A stretch of DNA of 64,000 nucleotides from Tubiluchus corallicola (GCA_030141605.1 JAQGDQ010002369.1:434001-498000); one strand, 5' to 3'. Positions 1 through 7,836 are shown, numbered from the stretch's first letter. Translations and numbers: made by a program. Notes: a model not told the origin generated them from the sequence alone.

Positions 1-185
1 TCCCATAGAACTTATCATCAGCTAATTACACTAAAAATTCTTTTCGATTTAACAGAGCCAAACCTGCTTATTTTACTTTCCTTCGATTTCTTATAGGCGA
101 ATTTCCGTTAAAATACGTGTTTTTTCGTATAGGCTCTTTACCGGAAATCCATTAAAATATCTGTCCTTTAATAAGGAGAGATAAT

Positions 186-544
186 ATGTGTGAAAAAATA
201 ACCAAATGTCTATCAACAGCTTGCGCCTCAGCGACTGCTCTTGGAGCCGCTGCATGGATGTTACAAGAACCGCTCACTGAGTATATACAGACAGCAGCAA
301 AAGTCACAGAGCGATTTGGGGAGACCGTGAACGAGGGAACAAAAAAGACCTTTGAAGGCTTTTTTATACAGGAGCTGCAGGAGCATCTGGATACGGATCA
401 ACGTATTTTGGCGACCGTTATATAGAAAAATGCGACTCACTGACGCAGAGCCTTCCCTGCTTTACGTTTGGCGTTGGGTGCTTCGTACTTGGGGGAGTAG
501 CTATTATTACTCTAGTTTCATGCTATGAAAACATCAAAAAATAA
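186..544 (+). pseudogene. small membrane protein, frameshifted
   Basis: A GGAG ribosome site precedes ATG 186, and the first frame reads about 79 codons to a stop at 423-425. A second frame picks up at about 407 and continues with a cysteine-containing hydrophobic segment ending in SCYENIKK, stopping at 542-544. The two frames meet at a short T run (406-409), so one 1-nt indel explains the break. The joined product would be about 118 residues with an N-terminal and a C-terminal hydrophobic stretch. The last 38 bases are repeated near 1713, so the gene is part of the local duplication. No family recognised. Confidence 0.5.
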
Positions 545-553
545 GGATGATAT

Positions 554-954
554 ATGAATATTACAAATAATCTAAAATATTTTTCTAATGAGCTGGAGTT
601 GTTTCAAATGGTTAAACAGAGTCAAGACTCTGAATATTCTCGCATAAAAAGCCTTGCAATAATGATCTTCGTTTCAACAGGAGCAACAATTGGATCTGTT
701 CACTTTGGCGATTGTTATTTTGCGGATATTGTACTCATCTGTATCAAGATATCTCTTGTTTCGGTAATGCTGTAGCGTGTAGTGCATTGGCAGTACTGTC
801 TATATCTACTTTGGCCTACTTTCTAGCTAAAGAAACTAGCATGGGTTTTAGCAATCAAAGCGAACAGACAAAGACTGTACATTCTCAAAACACGAAGGAA
901 GATAAAAATTTAGAGTATATTCCAAATAGCGAGGGTACTTTCAACGTCTGTTAA
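554..954 (+). pseudogene. small membrane protein, copy A, frameshifted
   Basis: ATG 554 follows an AAGGATGAT ribosome site. The first frame runs to 775. The copy at 1758-2153 shows that the natural reading frame shifts near 720-730, where copy A has two more bases than copy B. After the shift the frame gives a transmembrane segment (ACSALAVLSISTLAYFLA) and a polar tail ending ...TFNVC. The stop codon TAA at 952-954 lies inside the tRNA-Asn remnant (its anticodon region), so the gene's 3' end is made of tRNA sequence. Function unknown. Confidence 0.5.
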
Positions 955-991
955 TCAATTGGTCGCAGGTTCGAATCCCGCACCTGGAGCA
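946..991 (+). repeat. 3' half of tRNA-Asn(GTT), copy A
   Basis: The stretch CTGTTAATCAATTGGTC, then GCAGGTTCGAATCCCGCACC and TGGAGCA, matches the anticodon loop (GTT), variable loop, T-arm and 3' acceptor strand of bacterial tRNA-Asn. No D-arm or 5' acceptor half lies upstream; the preceding bases are coding. It is therefore a fragment, not a functional tRNA gene. A near-identical fragment is at 2146-2190. Such 3' tRNA pieces are typical of attachment sites of integrating elements. Confidence 0.8.
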
Positions 992-1015
992 TCTTATGTA
1001 TATGGAGCCCCATTT

Positions 1016-1681
1016 ATGAAAAAGTTACTTTGTTTTCTGTTTGTTTTCTTTTCTCCTTTTACCTTTATTCATAGTGCAGCTTCATTAGACCAGGATGTGG
1101 TGGAACTATTAATCCCAAAGCTCAATAGTGATCGGATCGAATATTTTTTTGGTAGTTTTGGCGTTGAAGTTTTCGAGGATATTCCTGCCCCATTTGCTGA
1201 AAGCAGGGTGAGCAATCTCTTTTCCATTCATAATGATCAGAAAGTCTGTCGAACATTTGCTGTTGTAGATTTTCAACAACCCATGCATGACAGCCTAAGA
1301 CAGGTGCATAAAGAAATCAAAAATGGGACAGCTATTGGTATTGCTCTACGCAAGAGTGGATGGAAGATAGAAAAACGTCCCGTCTATTTTGGTTCTGTTT
1401 CTCTATCATCTCAAATTCAAGCCTTGATGCATGAAAATAATGCAGATCAAGCGGCCGTTCATATCTATAAGCTTGTCATTTCAAAAGAGGGGTTCAATGA
1501 GGGGATTCACTACTGCACGATCATTGAAGTTCAGAATCCACAATATCTGGACTCTTCTTGGCTAAGGTCTTTATATTCTCATCAATATGATGAATATCAG
1601 ACGATTACTGAGGAAGTGAGGGCATTGATGGATTCTTTAAATGAACTGATTAGTAACTTTCCAAGGAATCTTGTCGACTGA
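1016..1681 (+). CDS. secreted hypothetical protein
   Basis: The frame is open from 959, but the first 19 codons read through the tRNA remnant. ATG 1016 is chosen because it has a GGAG site 6-9 bases upstream and begins a clear Sec signal peptide (MKKLLCFLFVFFSPFTFIHS). The 221-residue product is otherwise mixed alpha/beta with one or two cysteines and no motif I recognise. It sits between the two copies of the tRNA-linked repeat, so it may be island cargo. Predicted to be exported to the periplasm or beyond; no function assigned. Confidence 0.75.
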   Translation: MKKLLCFLFVFFSPFTFIHSAASLDQDVVELLIPKLNSDRIEYFFGSFGVEVFEDIPAPFAESRVSNLFSIHNDQKVCRTFAVVDFQQPMHDSLRQVHKEIKNGTAIGIALRKSGWKIEKRPVYFGSVSLSSQIQALMHENNADQAAVHIYKLVISKEGFNEGIHYCTIIEVQNPQYLDSSWLRSLYSHQYDEYQTITEEVRALMDSLNELISNFPRNLVD

Positions 1682-1757
1682 AGGCTTTTCTAGAATGATG
1701 TTAAATCAATTGCTCTAATTTCATGCTATGAAAACATTAAAAAATAAGGAACAACAT

Positions 1758-2153
1758 ATGAAAATAGAAAATAATCTAAAATCTTTTTCTAGAAATTTGG
1801 AATTAGTCTAAACTATCAAGCAAAATCATGAGTTCGAAGATTCACGCATGAAAAATCTTGCAAAAATGATTCTCATTTCTGCAGGTGCTGCAATCGGAGC
1901 CACTTATTTCGGTGATTATCATATAGATGAATGTACTCATCTGTATCTAGATATCTCTTGATTCAGTAGTGGTGTAGCATCTTTTGCACTAACAATGCTA
2001 TCTGTATCTGCTGTGGCTTACTATCTAGCTAAACAAATTAGCATAGATTTTAGCAATCAAAGTGAAAAGACAAATACTGTACATTCTCAAGGCGTGAAGG
2101 AAGATAAAAATTTAGAGCATTCCAAATACGTGGGCACTTTCTGTGCCTGTTAA
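1758..2153 (+). pseudogene. small membrane protein, copy B, nonsense-mutated
   Basis: Homologous to 554-954, with the reading frame kept end to end from ATG 1758 to TAA 2151-2153 but interrupted by two in-frame stops. TAA at 1809-1811 replaces a CAA glutamine codon of copy A, and TGA at 1959-1961 replaces a TGT cysteine codon. The conserved parts include the segment NLAKMILISAGAAIGATYFG, a second hydrophobic stretch (LTMLSVSAVAYYLA) and the polar tail. Two nonsense changes without indels point to genuine decay here. Confidence 0.7.
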
Positions 2154-2190
2154 TCAATTGGTCGCAGGTTCGAATCCCGCACCCGGAACA
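2146..2190 (+). repeat. 3' half of tRNA-Asn(GTT), copy B
   Basis: Same as the copy at 946-991, here CCTGTTAATCAATTGGTC through ACCCGGAACA. It is followed immediately by a GC-rich Rho-independent terminator, the arrangement expected at the 3' end of an original tRNA gene. The 5' half of the tRNA is missing. Confidence 0.8.
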
Positions 2191-2194
2191 TCTT

Positions 2195-2222
2195 AAGGCC
2201 GGCCGGCAAGCCGGCCTTTTTT
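2195..2222 (+). terminator. Rho-independent terminator behind tRNA-Asn remnant
   Basis: Stem AAGGCCGGC (2195-2203) pairs perfectly with GCCGGCCTT (2210-2218) across a 6-base loop and runs into a T tract. A degraded copy of this hairpin is at 4237-4263. Confidence 0.85.
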
Positions 2223-2360
2223 ATCTCCAAAGAACTTGAAAAAATGTAGAGACTTCATAGAACCTATCTCGCATAAATTTCCTGTTGCGCCAAACCAAGT
2301 TTTGAAGTTGTTTGGGCCTATAATAAAGCCTATGCCAATGGTTTTTGGAGGGTAGAAAAA

Positions 2361-3461
2361 ATGATGAGATGCTTTTTATTGGCAATCGTTTGTCTGTTTT
2401 CAGCTGTGGTGTCTTCTGAAAGAAAAGCTGAACCGGTCGTTCTTATGCAAAATTTCGATCCCCTTGAATGGGAACATGTTCATGTAAATATGGACAAAAT
2501 CGATGATCTTGCAGTCAAGTTATTAAAAAACTACCAGTTGCAAGCCCCTGATTGGAGTGAGATCCTTCCTCCGGGGTTAAGTTTTACTGAGAAAGCCGAA
2601 TACATTCTAGGATTAATCACTATCGATTTTTGCCACTGGGGGTTAACAAAAGCTCCTGAAGGCATTAGCAAATATGATTTTTATACAAAAACGGATCAGG
2701 GTGAAACCGTTCGAGGTTCTGGCGCTATGACTGAGCTGGCAAAAAATGCCTACCGGAAAGGAATTAGGCTTTTTGATGCCGCTTACATGCAAAAAGTAAG
2801 TGCAGACGATCTCAGACCTCATTTCACGGGCTTTGATGCCGCAGGCAAGCCGATCGAAATTCCCTTTTTGGAAAAGAGGGTTCAAGTCATGAATGAGACA
2901 GGAGAGGTTCTTGTAAAAAAATGGGGAGGTTCTTTTTTTCAGGTTCTACGTGCTGCTGAAGGAAGAGCCTTTAATAATGGGAAAGGGTTGGTAGAACTTC
3001 TTATTCATGATTTTTCCAGGTTTAGAGATGAAAATATCTACAAAGGGAAGAAGATTGGAATTTACAAACTGGCACAACTCTCTGTGATTGCTCTGCAAAA
3101 TGCCTTAGGTTCATATCCCGATTTTCAACCTTTTACTGATTGTGATGCATTAACTCTTTGCGCTGACTATCAAATACCAAGAAGTTTGCAAGCCTTGGGA
3201 ATTTTGGAATATGACCCCAAACTTGCAAATGCGATCGAACGGCAGGAATTGATACCTGAGGGCTCTTCGTATGAAATTGAGATACGAATGGCGACCGTCT
3301 TTGTCGGTCATCTGCTTCAAAAGAGCATTAATGATTCTTTAGCAGGCGAAGGAAAGCCTTTGATTACATCTCAAGAACTTGACTTTCTTCTTTGGAGTCA
3401 TGGACGTCAATTAAAAAGCACCACCACCAAGCACCACCTAACGCCGACAATCATGTATTGA
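2361..3461 (+). CDS. queuosine 5'-phosphate N-glycosidase/hydrolase (DUF2419, Qng1-like) with signal peptide
   Basis: Family role: releases the base queuine from queuosine 5'-monophosphate so it can be put back into tRNA. Supporting motifs are FCHW (about residue 91), LIHDFSRFRDENIYKGKKIG, FTDCDALTLCADYQIPRSLQ, GILEYDP, and the family-type C terminus HHLTPTIMY. Length 366 is near the family norm of about 340. ATG 2361 has a GGAGGG site at good spacing. Odd: the protein begins with a Sec signal peptide (MMRCFLLAIVCLFSAVVSS), which the family normally lacks, so it may act outside the cytoplasm. The next gene, a uridine-kinase-like protein 11 bases downstream, could make its nucleotide substrate. 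Confidence 0.85.
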   Translation: MMRCFLLAIVCLFSAVVSSERKAEPVVLMQNFDPLEWEHVHVNMDKIDDLAVKLLKNYQLQAPDWSEILPPGLSFTEKAEYILGLITIDFCHWGLTKAPEGISKYDFYTKTDQGETVRGSGAMTELAKNAYRKGIRLFDAAYMQKVSADDLRPHFTGFDAAGKPIEIPFLEKRVQVMNETGEVLVKKWGGSFFQVLRAAEGRAFNNGKGLVELLIHDFSRFRDENIYKGKKIGIYKLAQLSVIALQNALGSYPDFQPFTDCDALTLCADYQIPRSLQALGILEYDPKLANAIERQELIPEGSSYEIEIRMATVFVGHLLQKSINDSLAGEGKPLITSQELDFLLWSHGRQLKSTTTKHHLTPTIMY

Positions 3462-3472
3462 GGTTCCTACAA

Positions 3473-4187
3473 ATGAAAATGAAGCTCCTGTATGTTATTT
3501 TTTATTTCATCCTCACATCCAATCTTTCCGCAGAAAGAATTCTAATCGGGATAGCCGGAGGAACAGCCTCAGGAAAGACAACATTCGCAGAAATATTGCA
3601 AAATAACTTTTTTGAAGAAGCAATCGTCATTTCTTTGGACAACTACTTTAAAGAATTTCCCTCTCTTTCCCTTGAAGAGCTGATGAATCTGAACTGGGAC
3701 AGTCCTGATGTTGTCGATGTGGACCTGATGGTAGGACAGCTTTTAGCCTTGAAAGAGGGAAAGTCTGTGCAGCAGCCTGTTCCAAATTTAGAAACCTTTT
3801 CAAGAGAGCCTTTTACTATGAAAATAGATCCGGCCCCGGTCATCATTGTAGAGGGGATACTTCTTTTTGCTATTCCTGAAATAAGAGACATGTTCGATTT
3901 AAGGTTATACCTTGAGGTAAGCGATGACATCAGGCTTTTAAGGAGGCTTAACAGAGATATTCGGGAGAGGGGAGGAGACCTTCTATCCCTTTTCGGAACA
4001 ATATCTAGAGACCGTAAAACCTATGCATGATCTTTATATTGAACCAAGTAAGGAACATGCCCATTTCATCATTGAAAGCTATGAATGCACTAAAAAAGAG
4101 TGCCACCTTGTAGTGAAAAATAGAAGAACTGGTAAGGATCATCAGAAGCTTTCCCTTAAAGAAATGATGATGAAGTCTGAATTTTGA
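3473..4187 (+). pseudogene. uridine/nucleoside kinase family, with signal peptide, frameshifted
   Basis: P-loop nucleoside kinase of the Udk family: Walker A GGTASGKTT, SLDNYFK, NWDSPDVVD, VEGILLF and RLNRDIRERGGD are all present. ATG 3473 begins with a signal-peptide-like stretch (MKMKLLYVIFYFILTSNLSA) directly before the kinase fold, which is unusual. The frame breaks in a T run at about 3990-3993. The next frame continues the family (EQYLETVKPMHDLYIEPSK) and ends at TGA 4185-4187. The current frame instead ends after SRDRKTYA at 4030. It lies 11 bases behind the queuosine hydrolase, so queuosine rather than uridine is a plausible substrate (inference). Confidence 0.75.
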
Positions 4188-4236
4188 CTGCATGGTTGTC
4201 TAATCAAAAGACCGGAGCATATTACAGTAGCCTTTT

Positions 4237-4263
4237 AAGACCGTCCGATAAGCCGGCCTTTTT
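4237..4263 (+). repeat. degraded third copy of the tRNA-Asn terminator
   Basis: AAGACCGTCCGATAAGCCGG then CCTTTTT differs at only 4 of 24 stem-loop positions from the terminator at 2195-2218. Just upstream (about 4196-4219) are short tRNA-Asn-like pieces: a TAATCAA run and ACCGGAGCA, resembling the 3' acceptor. The stem no longer pairs well. It suggests the 2.2-4.2 kb block was also bounded by the tRNA 3' end. Confidence 0.55.
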
Positions 4264-4452
4264 CTATGGTCAAATCCACTCCTACTTAAGAAAGAACTAT
4301 TGGAAGATAGTTCAATATCCTCGTTAAGGATTTGGAGGGACTTTGGTCTGATTTTCAATCTCTGCTAAAATACATAAAATAAAGTTTCGGACTTATGTGA
4401 AATCTCTCTCATCTCTTAAATTCGGCATTTCCTCACCGAGCGGGGACGAGTA

Positions 4453-4953
4453 ATGACCATTGCAGTAATCACTGATGACTTTGAACAAACCGACTGGGAT
4501 ATTGTCCCTGCTCCTGATTTTGTTCCAATTCGTGGAGCTGACATCAAGATCGACCGGGTAGGGCTTGCAGCTCTTAGAGAATTAAAATCAAACCCAGAGA
4601 TGCTCACTGAGGAAAGGGAGGCTATTCACGAAAGGCTCGAAGCACGGAATGAATTCCGATTAGCCCAGAGTAAGGAAATTCAGGATCAATCAGTCTTCGA
4701 GGGAAGGGACGTTGTTCAGGTAAGAACTCATATCGGAGAACTGCCTCCCGGATGGAATGGCCCGATCAACAAATGTGCTCCCTGTTCAGGAGAAGTAACA
4801 ATCGCTGCTTTATCCATCTTTGCTGGGTTGGTTTGTGCGTGCTTTCCTTTAACAGCTCCCGCAGCTCCTTGGCTCTTGACTAATGGTGTTGTTATTTTAA
4901 GTCATCAAGTCCTTTCAGATTCGGCCAGAGTTATAGAGGAGATCAGAAAATGA
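4453..4953 (+). CDS. hypothetical protein with C-terminal hydrophobic segments
   Basis: Product of 166 residues. The first 100 are acidic and charged (ELKSNPEMLTEEREAIHERL region looks helical). After a CAPCSGE motif come one or two hydrophobic segments (about residues 115-150, EVTIAALSIFAGLVCACFPL onward), suggesting membrane anchoring. It overlaps the next small gene by 4 bases (ATGA), so they are probably one operon. No family recognised. The ribosome site is only moderate (GCGGGGAC). Confidence 0.65.
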   Translation: MTIAVITDDFEQTDWDIVPAPDFVPIRGADIKIDRVGLAALRELKSNPEMLTEEREAIHERLEARNEFRLAQSKEIQDQSVFEGRDVVQVRTHIGELPPGWNGPINKCAPCSGEVTIAALSIFAGLVCACFPLTAPAAPWLLTNGVVILSHQVLSDSARVIEEIRK

Positions 4954-5114
4954 TGTATTTATTTGCTTTTCTATTTGGAGCTGTCGTCTGGGCCATAGGT
5001 CGATATTTTTTTCTAAGTGAGTGGACGATTTATCCAAGTGCTGCTGCATTCTCAACAGTTGCTTTGTGGATGCGATACCGATACAGAAAGAAAAAAACAG
5101 CGAAAAAATCCTGA
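4950..5114 (+). CDS. tiny two-helix membrane protein, copy 1
   Basis: Product of 54 residues beginning MMYLFAFLFGAVVWAIGRYF, then SEWTIYP, a second hydrophobic helix (SAAAFSTVALWM) and a basic tail RYRYRKKKTAKKS. The start overlaps the upstream stop as ATGA. The layout of helix, short turn with W/Y and P, helix and Arg/Lys tail is repeated in the next two reading frames downstream, so this is a genuine small-gene family. By the positive-inside rule both ends should face the cytoplasm. Function unknown. Confidence 0.7.
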   Translation: MMYLFAFLFGAVVWAIGRYFFLSEWTIYPSAAAFSTVALWMRYRYRKKKTAKKS

Positions 5115-5149
5115 AATGACGATCAAAGAATATTCTTTTAGGATTAATA

Positions 5150-5311
5150 ATGATGTATATAATTCTTGCTCTGATAGGCGGTCTTTATGGATGGGCCTGC
5201 GAGTATTTTTCTCTTAGTCAATACTGGGTTTATCCCATAGCTATTGTGTCTACAGCAATTGCTATCTGGTTGAGAAGCCGATATCGAAAGAAGCAATCAA
5301 AAAGAACGTAA
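5150..5311 (+). CDS. tiny two-helix membrane protein, copy 2
   Basis: Product of 53 residues: MMYIILALIGGLYGWACEYF, SLSQYWVYP, a helix (IAIVSTAIAIWL) and the tail RSRYRKKQSKRT. It is a clear paralog of 4950-5114 in length, hydrophobic pattern and basic tail (RYRKK shared). The ribosome site is weak (AGGATTAATA), so it may be translated by coupling with copy 1, 36 bases upstream. Confidence 0.7.
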   Translation: MMYIILALIGGLYGWACEYFSLSQYWVYPIAIVSTAIAIWLRSRYRKKQSKRT

Positions 5312-5340
5312 GATCGCCTTCCTCACGCATATGAAAGAAA

Positions 5341-5513
5341 ATGATATTCAATATATTACTCATAAGCTTATTCGGAAGCTTATTCGGAACAGGCACGTGG
5401 CTGTTGTAACATCTTTTAGAATGGAGTGACTGGGGTTTTTTCCGTGCGCATTTGCTTTTACTGCAATAGCATTTTGGGTGAGAAGTAGACTCCGAAAGAG
5501 AAAAAGAGCGTGA
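5341..5513 (+). pseudogene. tiny two-helix membrane protein, copy 3, broken
   Basis: The third copy starts MIFNILLISLFGSLFGTGTW, hits TAA at 5407-5409, continues HLLEWSDWG in the same frame, then shifts at a T6 run (5436-5441) to FPCAFAFTAIAFWVRSRLRK and the basic tail, ending at TGA 5511-5513. A stop plus a frameshift make it non-functional. The TAIAFWVRSR part is very close to copy 2 (TAIAIWLRSR). Confidence 0.65.
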
Positions 5514-5571
5514 TCACCACAGTAGACTTGCTTCTCTTTTGAGATAGAGGAGACCCGAAGATGACCAACTG

Positions 5572-5853
5572 TTATTGTTTTCTATAGTGCCTCTGTTTTG
5601 GCTTGCAAGCAAAGGGATAAAGATCCACAAACTCTTTCATTACACGGAGGAAGTTTTGATGATCTGTACTCATATCCCGTAAGATATCTCCTGAAATGAT
5701 CGAGACGTGATCATTCTTCCTACTAATAGAAGTATGAATAAAAATGTCTCCTGAGGATTCTTCTTTGATAATACCAAGATCTGCCAATTGATCTTTGTCT
5801 AATTGTGAATCTTCTTTAACGTCAAATGAGGATATCCGCCTCGCGGGACTCAA
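5572..5853 (-). CDS. possible small hypothetical protein
   Basis: A 93-codon frame on the minus strand from a TTG start, with protein-like composition (acidic and basic residues well mixed) and no motif I recognise. It lies between the broken small membrane protein and a cysC remnant, and its first codons overlap the edge of that remnant. There is no good ribosome site. It may be the tail of a truncated gene brought in by rearrangement, or may not be expressed. Confidence 0.3.
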   Translation of the reverse strand: MSPARRISSFDVKEDSQLDKDQLADLGIIKEESSGDIFIHTSISRKNDHVSIISGDILRDMSTDHQNFLRVMKEFVDLYPFACKPKQRHYRKQ

Positions 5854-5959
5854 TGAACCCTATGATGTTCCTAAACATCCCGATGTCATCTGTGATACTG
5901 ATCGGTTAACAGTTCAAGAGTCTGTCTCTAAAATTTGCACCTATTTGGAAAAAAATTAG
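5840..5959 (+). pseudogene. C-terminal fragment of adenylylsulfate (APS) kinase
   Basis: The frame reads LAGLNEPYDVPKHPDVICDT followed by DRLTVQESVSKICTYLEKN, ending at TAG 5957-5959. This matches the C-terminal end of CysC-type APS kinases (GI-D-PYE-P--PD--IDT---SVEE---IL-YL). The catalytic P-loop and the rest of the about 200-residue enzyme are absent; upstream sequence in this frame soon reaches a stop at 5789. A gene relic, evidence of a once larger accessory cluster. Confidence 0.6.
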
Positions 5960-6053
5960 CAATACCTATTAAAAAGAAGAACTCTTGGAAAATCGTCTGG
6001 CAAACGATCTGAATGGATTGATTTTTTATTCTCTATGGTCTAGGAGAAAGAGC

Positions 6054-7110
6054 ATGGACCCAACAAGAGAAAAAATCTGTCTTGCCAGTGATAATTTCAC
6101 AGAAGCCCATCCTCTTGTTGTCCAGGCTGTTGTTGAGGCCAATAAAGGTTATGCCTCTCCTTATGGAGGCGATCTTTGGACCGAAGAAGCACAACAACTT
6201 ATTCAGGAAGTGTTTGGAAGGAAATGCAAGGTTTTCTTTGTTCCTACAGGGACAGGGGCTAATATTTTTGCTCTCAAACTTTCCTGCGACAGCCATGAAT
6301 CGGTTATCTGTACTGATGCAGCCCCATATTCACACTCTGGAATGTGGTTCTCCTGAATCCATTGTGGGATGCAAGCTTTTGATTGTCCCTCACCAGGAGG
6401 GGAAACTGAACCCTGAAGCGGTGTTAAAGGAGTTAAGAAGAGAAAAGGCGTTTGGAAAGCTTTCTACTTCTCCCCGGGTTCTGTCCGTCACGCAACCTAC
6501 GGAAGTTGGGACTCTCTATACCCTTGATGAACTGAAAGCTCTATTGAAGCTGTGCAAAGAAGAGAATCTTCTTTTCCATATGGATGGAAGCCGCCTTTAT
6601 AACGCTCTAGTGAGCTTAAAGGTTTCTTTTTCCGAGTTTGTCAGTGCCGTTTGTCCTGATACTCTATCCCTGGGAGGGACGAAAAATGGGTTGATGGGGG
6701 CTGAATCCCTGCTGATCTTCAATCCGGACTTGTATGAGGGTAGTGATCATCTACAAAAACAAACCCTTCAGCTTCTTTCAAAAATGCGATTCCTTTCAGC
6801 TTAGTACATCCCACTCTTTAAAAAAGATTTATGGCATCATCTTGCAGCCCAGGCAAATCAAAAGGCACAAGAAATCGCTTCAATAGTTAAAGAGACAGCT
6901 CACCTTTCTTTGGATTATCCAGTTGAAACCAATCAAATCTTTTTCACTGCGCCTCCTTCCTGGATTCCATTGATCCAGGAAAAAATCATTTGTTATCCCT
7001 GGAATCTGGAGCAGAACGAAGTTCGATTTATTACATCCTGGAACACTTCAAAACAGGATGTAAAAGACGTAAAAGCCATTCTCTCTGAAATATCCCGCAA
7101 TCCCATTTAG
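6054..7110 (+). pseudogene. low-specificity L-threonine aldolase, broken
   Basis: PLP-dependent aldolase that splits threonine to glycine and acetaldehyde. ATG 6054 has an AGGAGA site. Family features: LASDNFTEAHPLV, YGGDLWTEEAQ, VPTGTGANIFAL, HTLECGSPES, LFHMDGSRLYNAL and LSLGGTKNGLMGAE (the Schiff-base lysine region). Two lesions are visible. One extra C in the C4 run at 6322-6325 shifts the frame (ICTDAA then HIHTLECG). A TAG at 6802-6804 replaces the expected CAG in RFLSAQY. The tail continues in frame to 7110. Restoring both would give about 350 residues, the normal family length. Confidence 0.85.
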
Positions 7111-7142
7111 AAAACAAAATCCCATACTTCGTAGCATATTAG

Positions 7143-7157
7143 CCCCTCTCAGAGGGG
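7143..7157 (+). terminator. weak terminator-like hairpin after the aldolase gene
   Basis: CCCCTC-TCA-GAGGGG forms a 6-bp GC-rich stem 32 bases behind the aldolase stop. The following T content is modest (TTCTGTTGTTTC), so termination would be weak. Confidence 0.4.
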
Positions 7158-7258
7158 TTCTGTTGTTTCGGAATTTTACTAATTTTTTCTGTCAGGTTTT
7201 CGAGCTTGATTCCTGAAGAGAAGATCTGGTAGATTGCTGCCCTTTTTTGGAGGTCCCT

Positions 7259-7825
7259 TTGATAGAAATCAGTTCTGCGGCAGACCTTTTGTATGAGGCA
7301 GTCGATCAAGTAAATCAGCAGTATGAGAAAGATGAGAGTGAATACAGGGTAGAGGTAACAAATACGACCATCGATCCCAAAGAACCTGTCTTTTTACAAT
7401 TGAAGTATAGCAATGGAGCGATAAAACAAATTGGTGTAGTTCATCTCGTTCGTCTCGAAGGCCCCGACTGGGATGCAAGACCGTGGGAGACAATGGCACG
7501 GACGATCGATCAAGTGAGAGATTCTATTTTTACGAGGGTACGCTTGTATTTTTCTGCAGTGGACAGAGGTTTGTTCATTAATGAAAGGGGAACGATTTTA
7601 GATTTTAAAGACTGCAAGGTGGTCATTGGGAAGGATCAGACGTTTTCAGTGGATGGATGGACAGTTACTTTTAAGGGAAAAGAAATCAAAATTTTCCAGT
7701 TGGCCAGTGAGGGCATCATCGAATTTCAGAGAATGAAAAATGGGCACATTGAGTTCACCGATTCCATCGATCAACGAGAAGGGAAGGGGATGTTTATTCA
7801 TGAAGGCCGCATCTACCGAGCCTAG
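7259..7825 (+). CDS. hypothetical protein
   Basis: The frame is open from TTG 7247, but TTG 7259 is preferred because GGAGG lies at 7249-7253, five bases before it. Product of 188 residues, soluble, with no signal peptide or membrane segment. The C-terminal half is beta-rich (KDCKVVIGKDQTFSVDGWTV, KGKEIKIF). No family recognised. It is followed 11 bases later by a cupin gene, so the two may be co-transcribed. Confidence 0.7.
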   Translation: MIEISSAADLLYEAVDQVNQQYEKDESEYRVEVTNTTIDPKEPVFLQLKYSNGAIKQIGVVHLVRLEGPDWDARPWETMARTIDQVRDSIFTRVRLYFSAVDRGLFINERGTILDFKDCKVVIGKDQTFSVDGWTVTFKGKEIKIFQLASEGIIEFQRMKNGHIEFTDSIDQREGKGMFIHEGRIYRA

Positions 7826-7836
7826 GGAGTTGAAGA

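Larger units (their letters stand above)
507..991 (+). repeat. duplicated unit, copy A (ends in tRNA-Asn 3' half)
   Basis: This unit runs from the 3' end of the preceding small gene (CTCTAGTTTCATGCTATGAA), through a small membrane-protein gene, to a tRNA-Asn 3' half. The same order with clear base identity recurs at 1713-2190. The copies are separated by one unrelated gene (1016-1681). Seen directly: shared start, shared gene and shared end. Inferred: duplication linked to integration or recombination at a tRNA 3' end. Confidence 0.75.
1713..2190 (+). repeat. duplicated unit, copy B (ends in tRNA-Asn 3' half)
   Basis: Second copy of the unit at 507-991. It starts with CTCTAATTTCATGCTATGAA, carries the second copy of the small membrane-protein gene and ends in the second tRNA-Asn 3' half, directly followed by a strong terminator hairpin. 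Point differences are scattered along the length, so the duplication is not recent. Confidence 0.75.

Noticed and set aside
946-991. Functional tRNA-Asn gene
   Set aside because: Only anticodon loop, T-arm and 3' acceptor are present. The 5' half is missing, so no cloverleaf can form.
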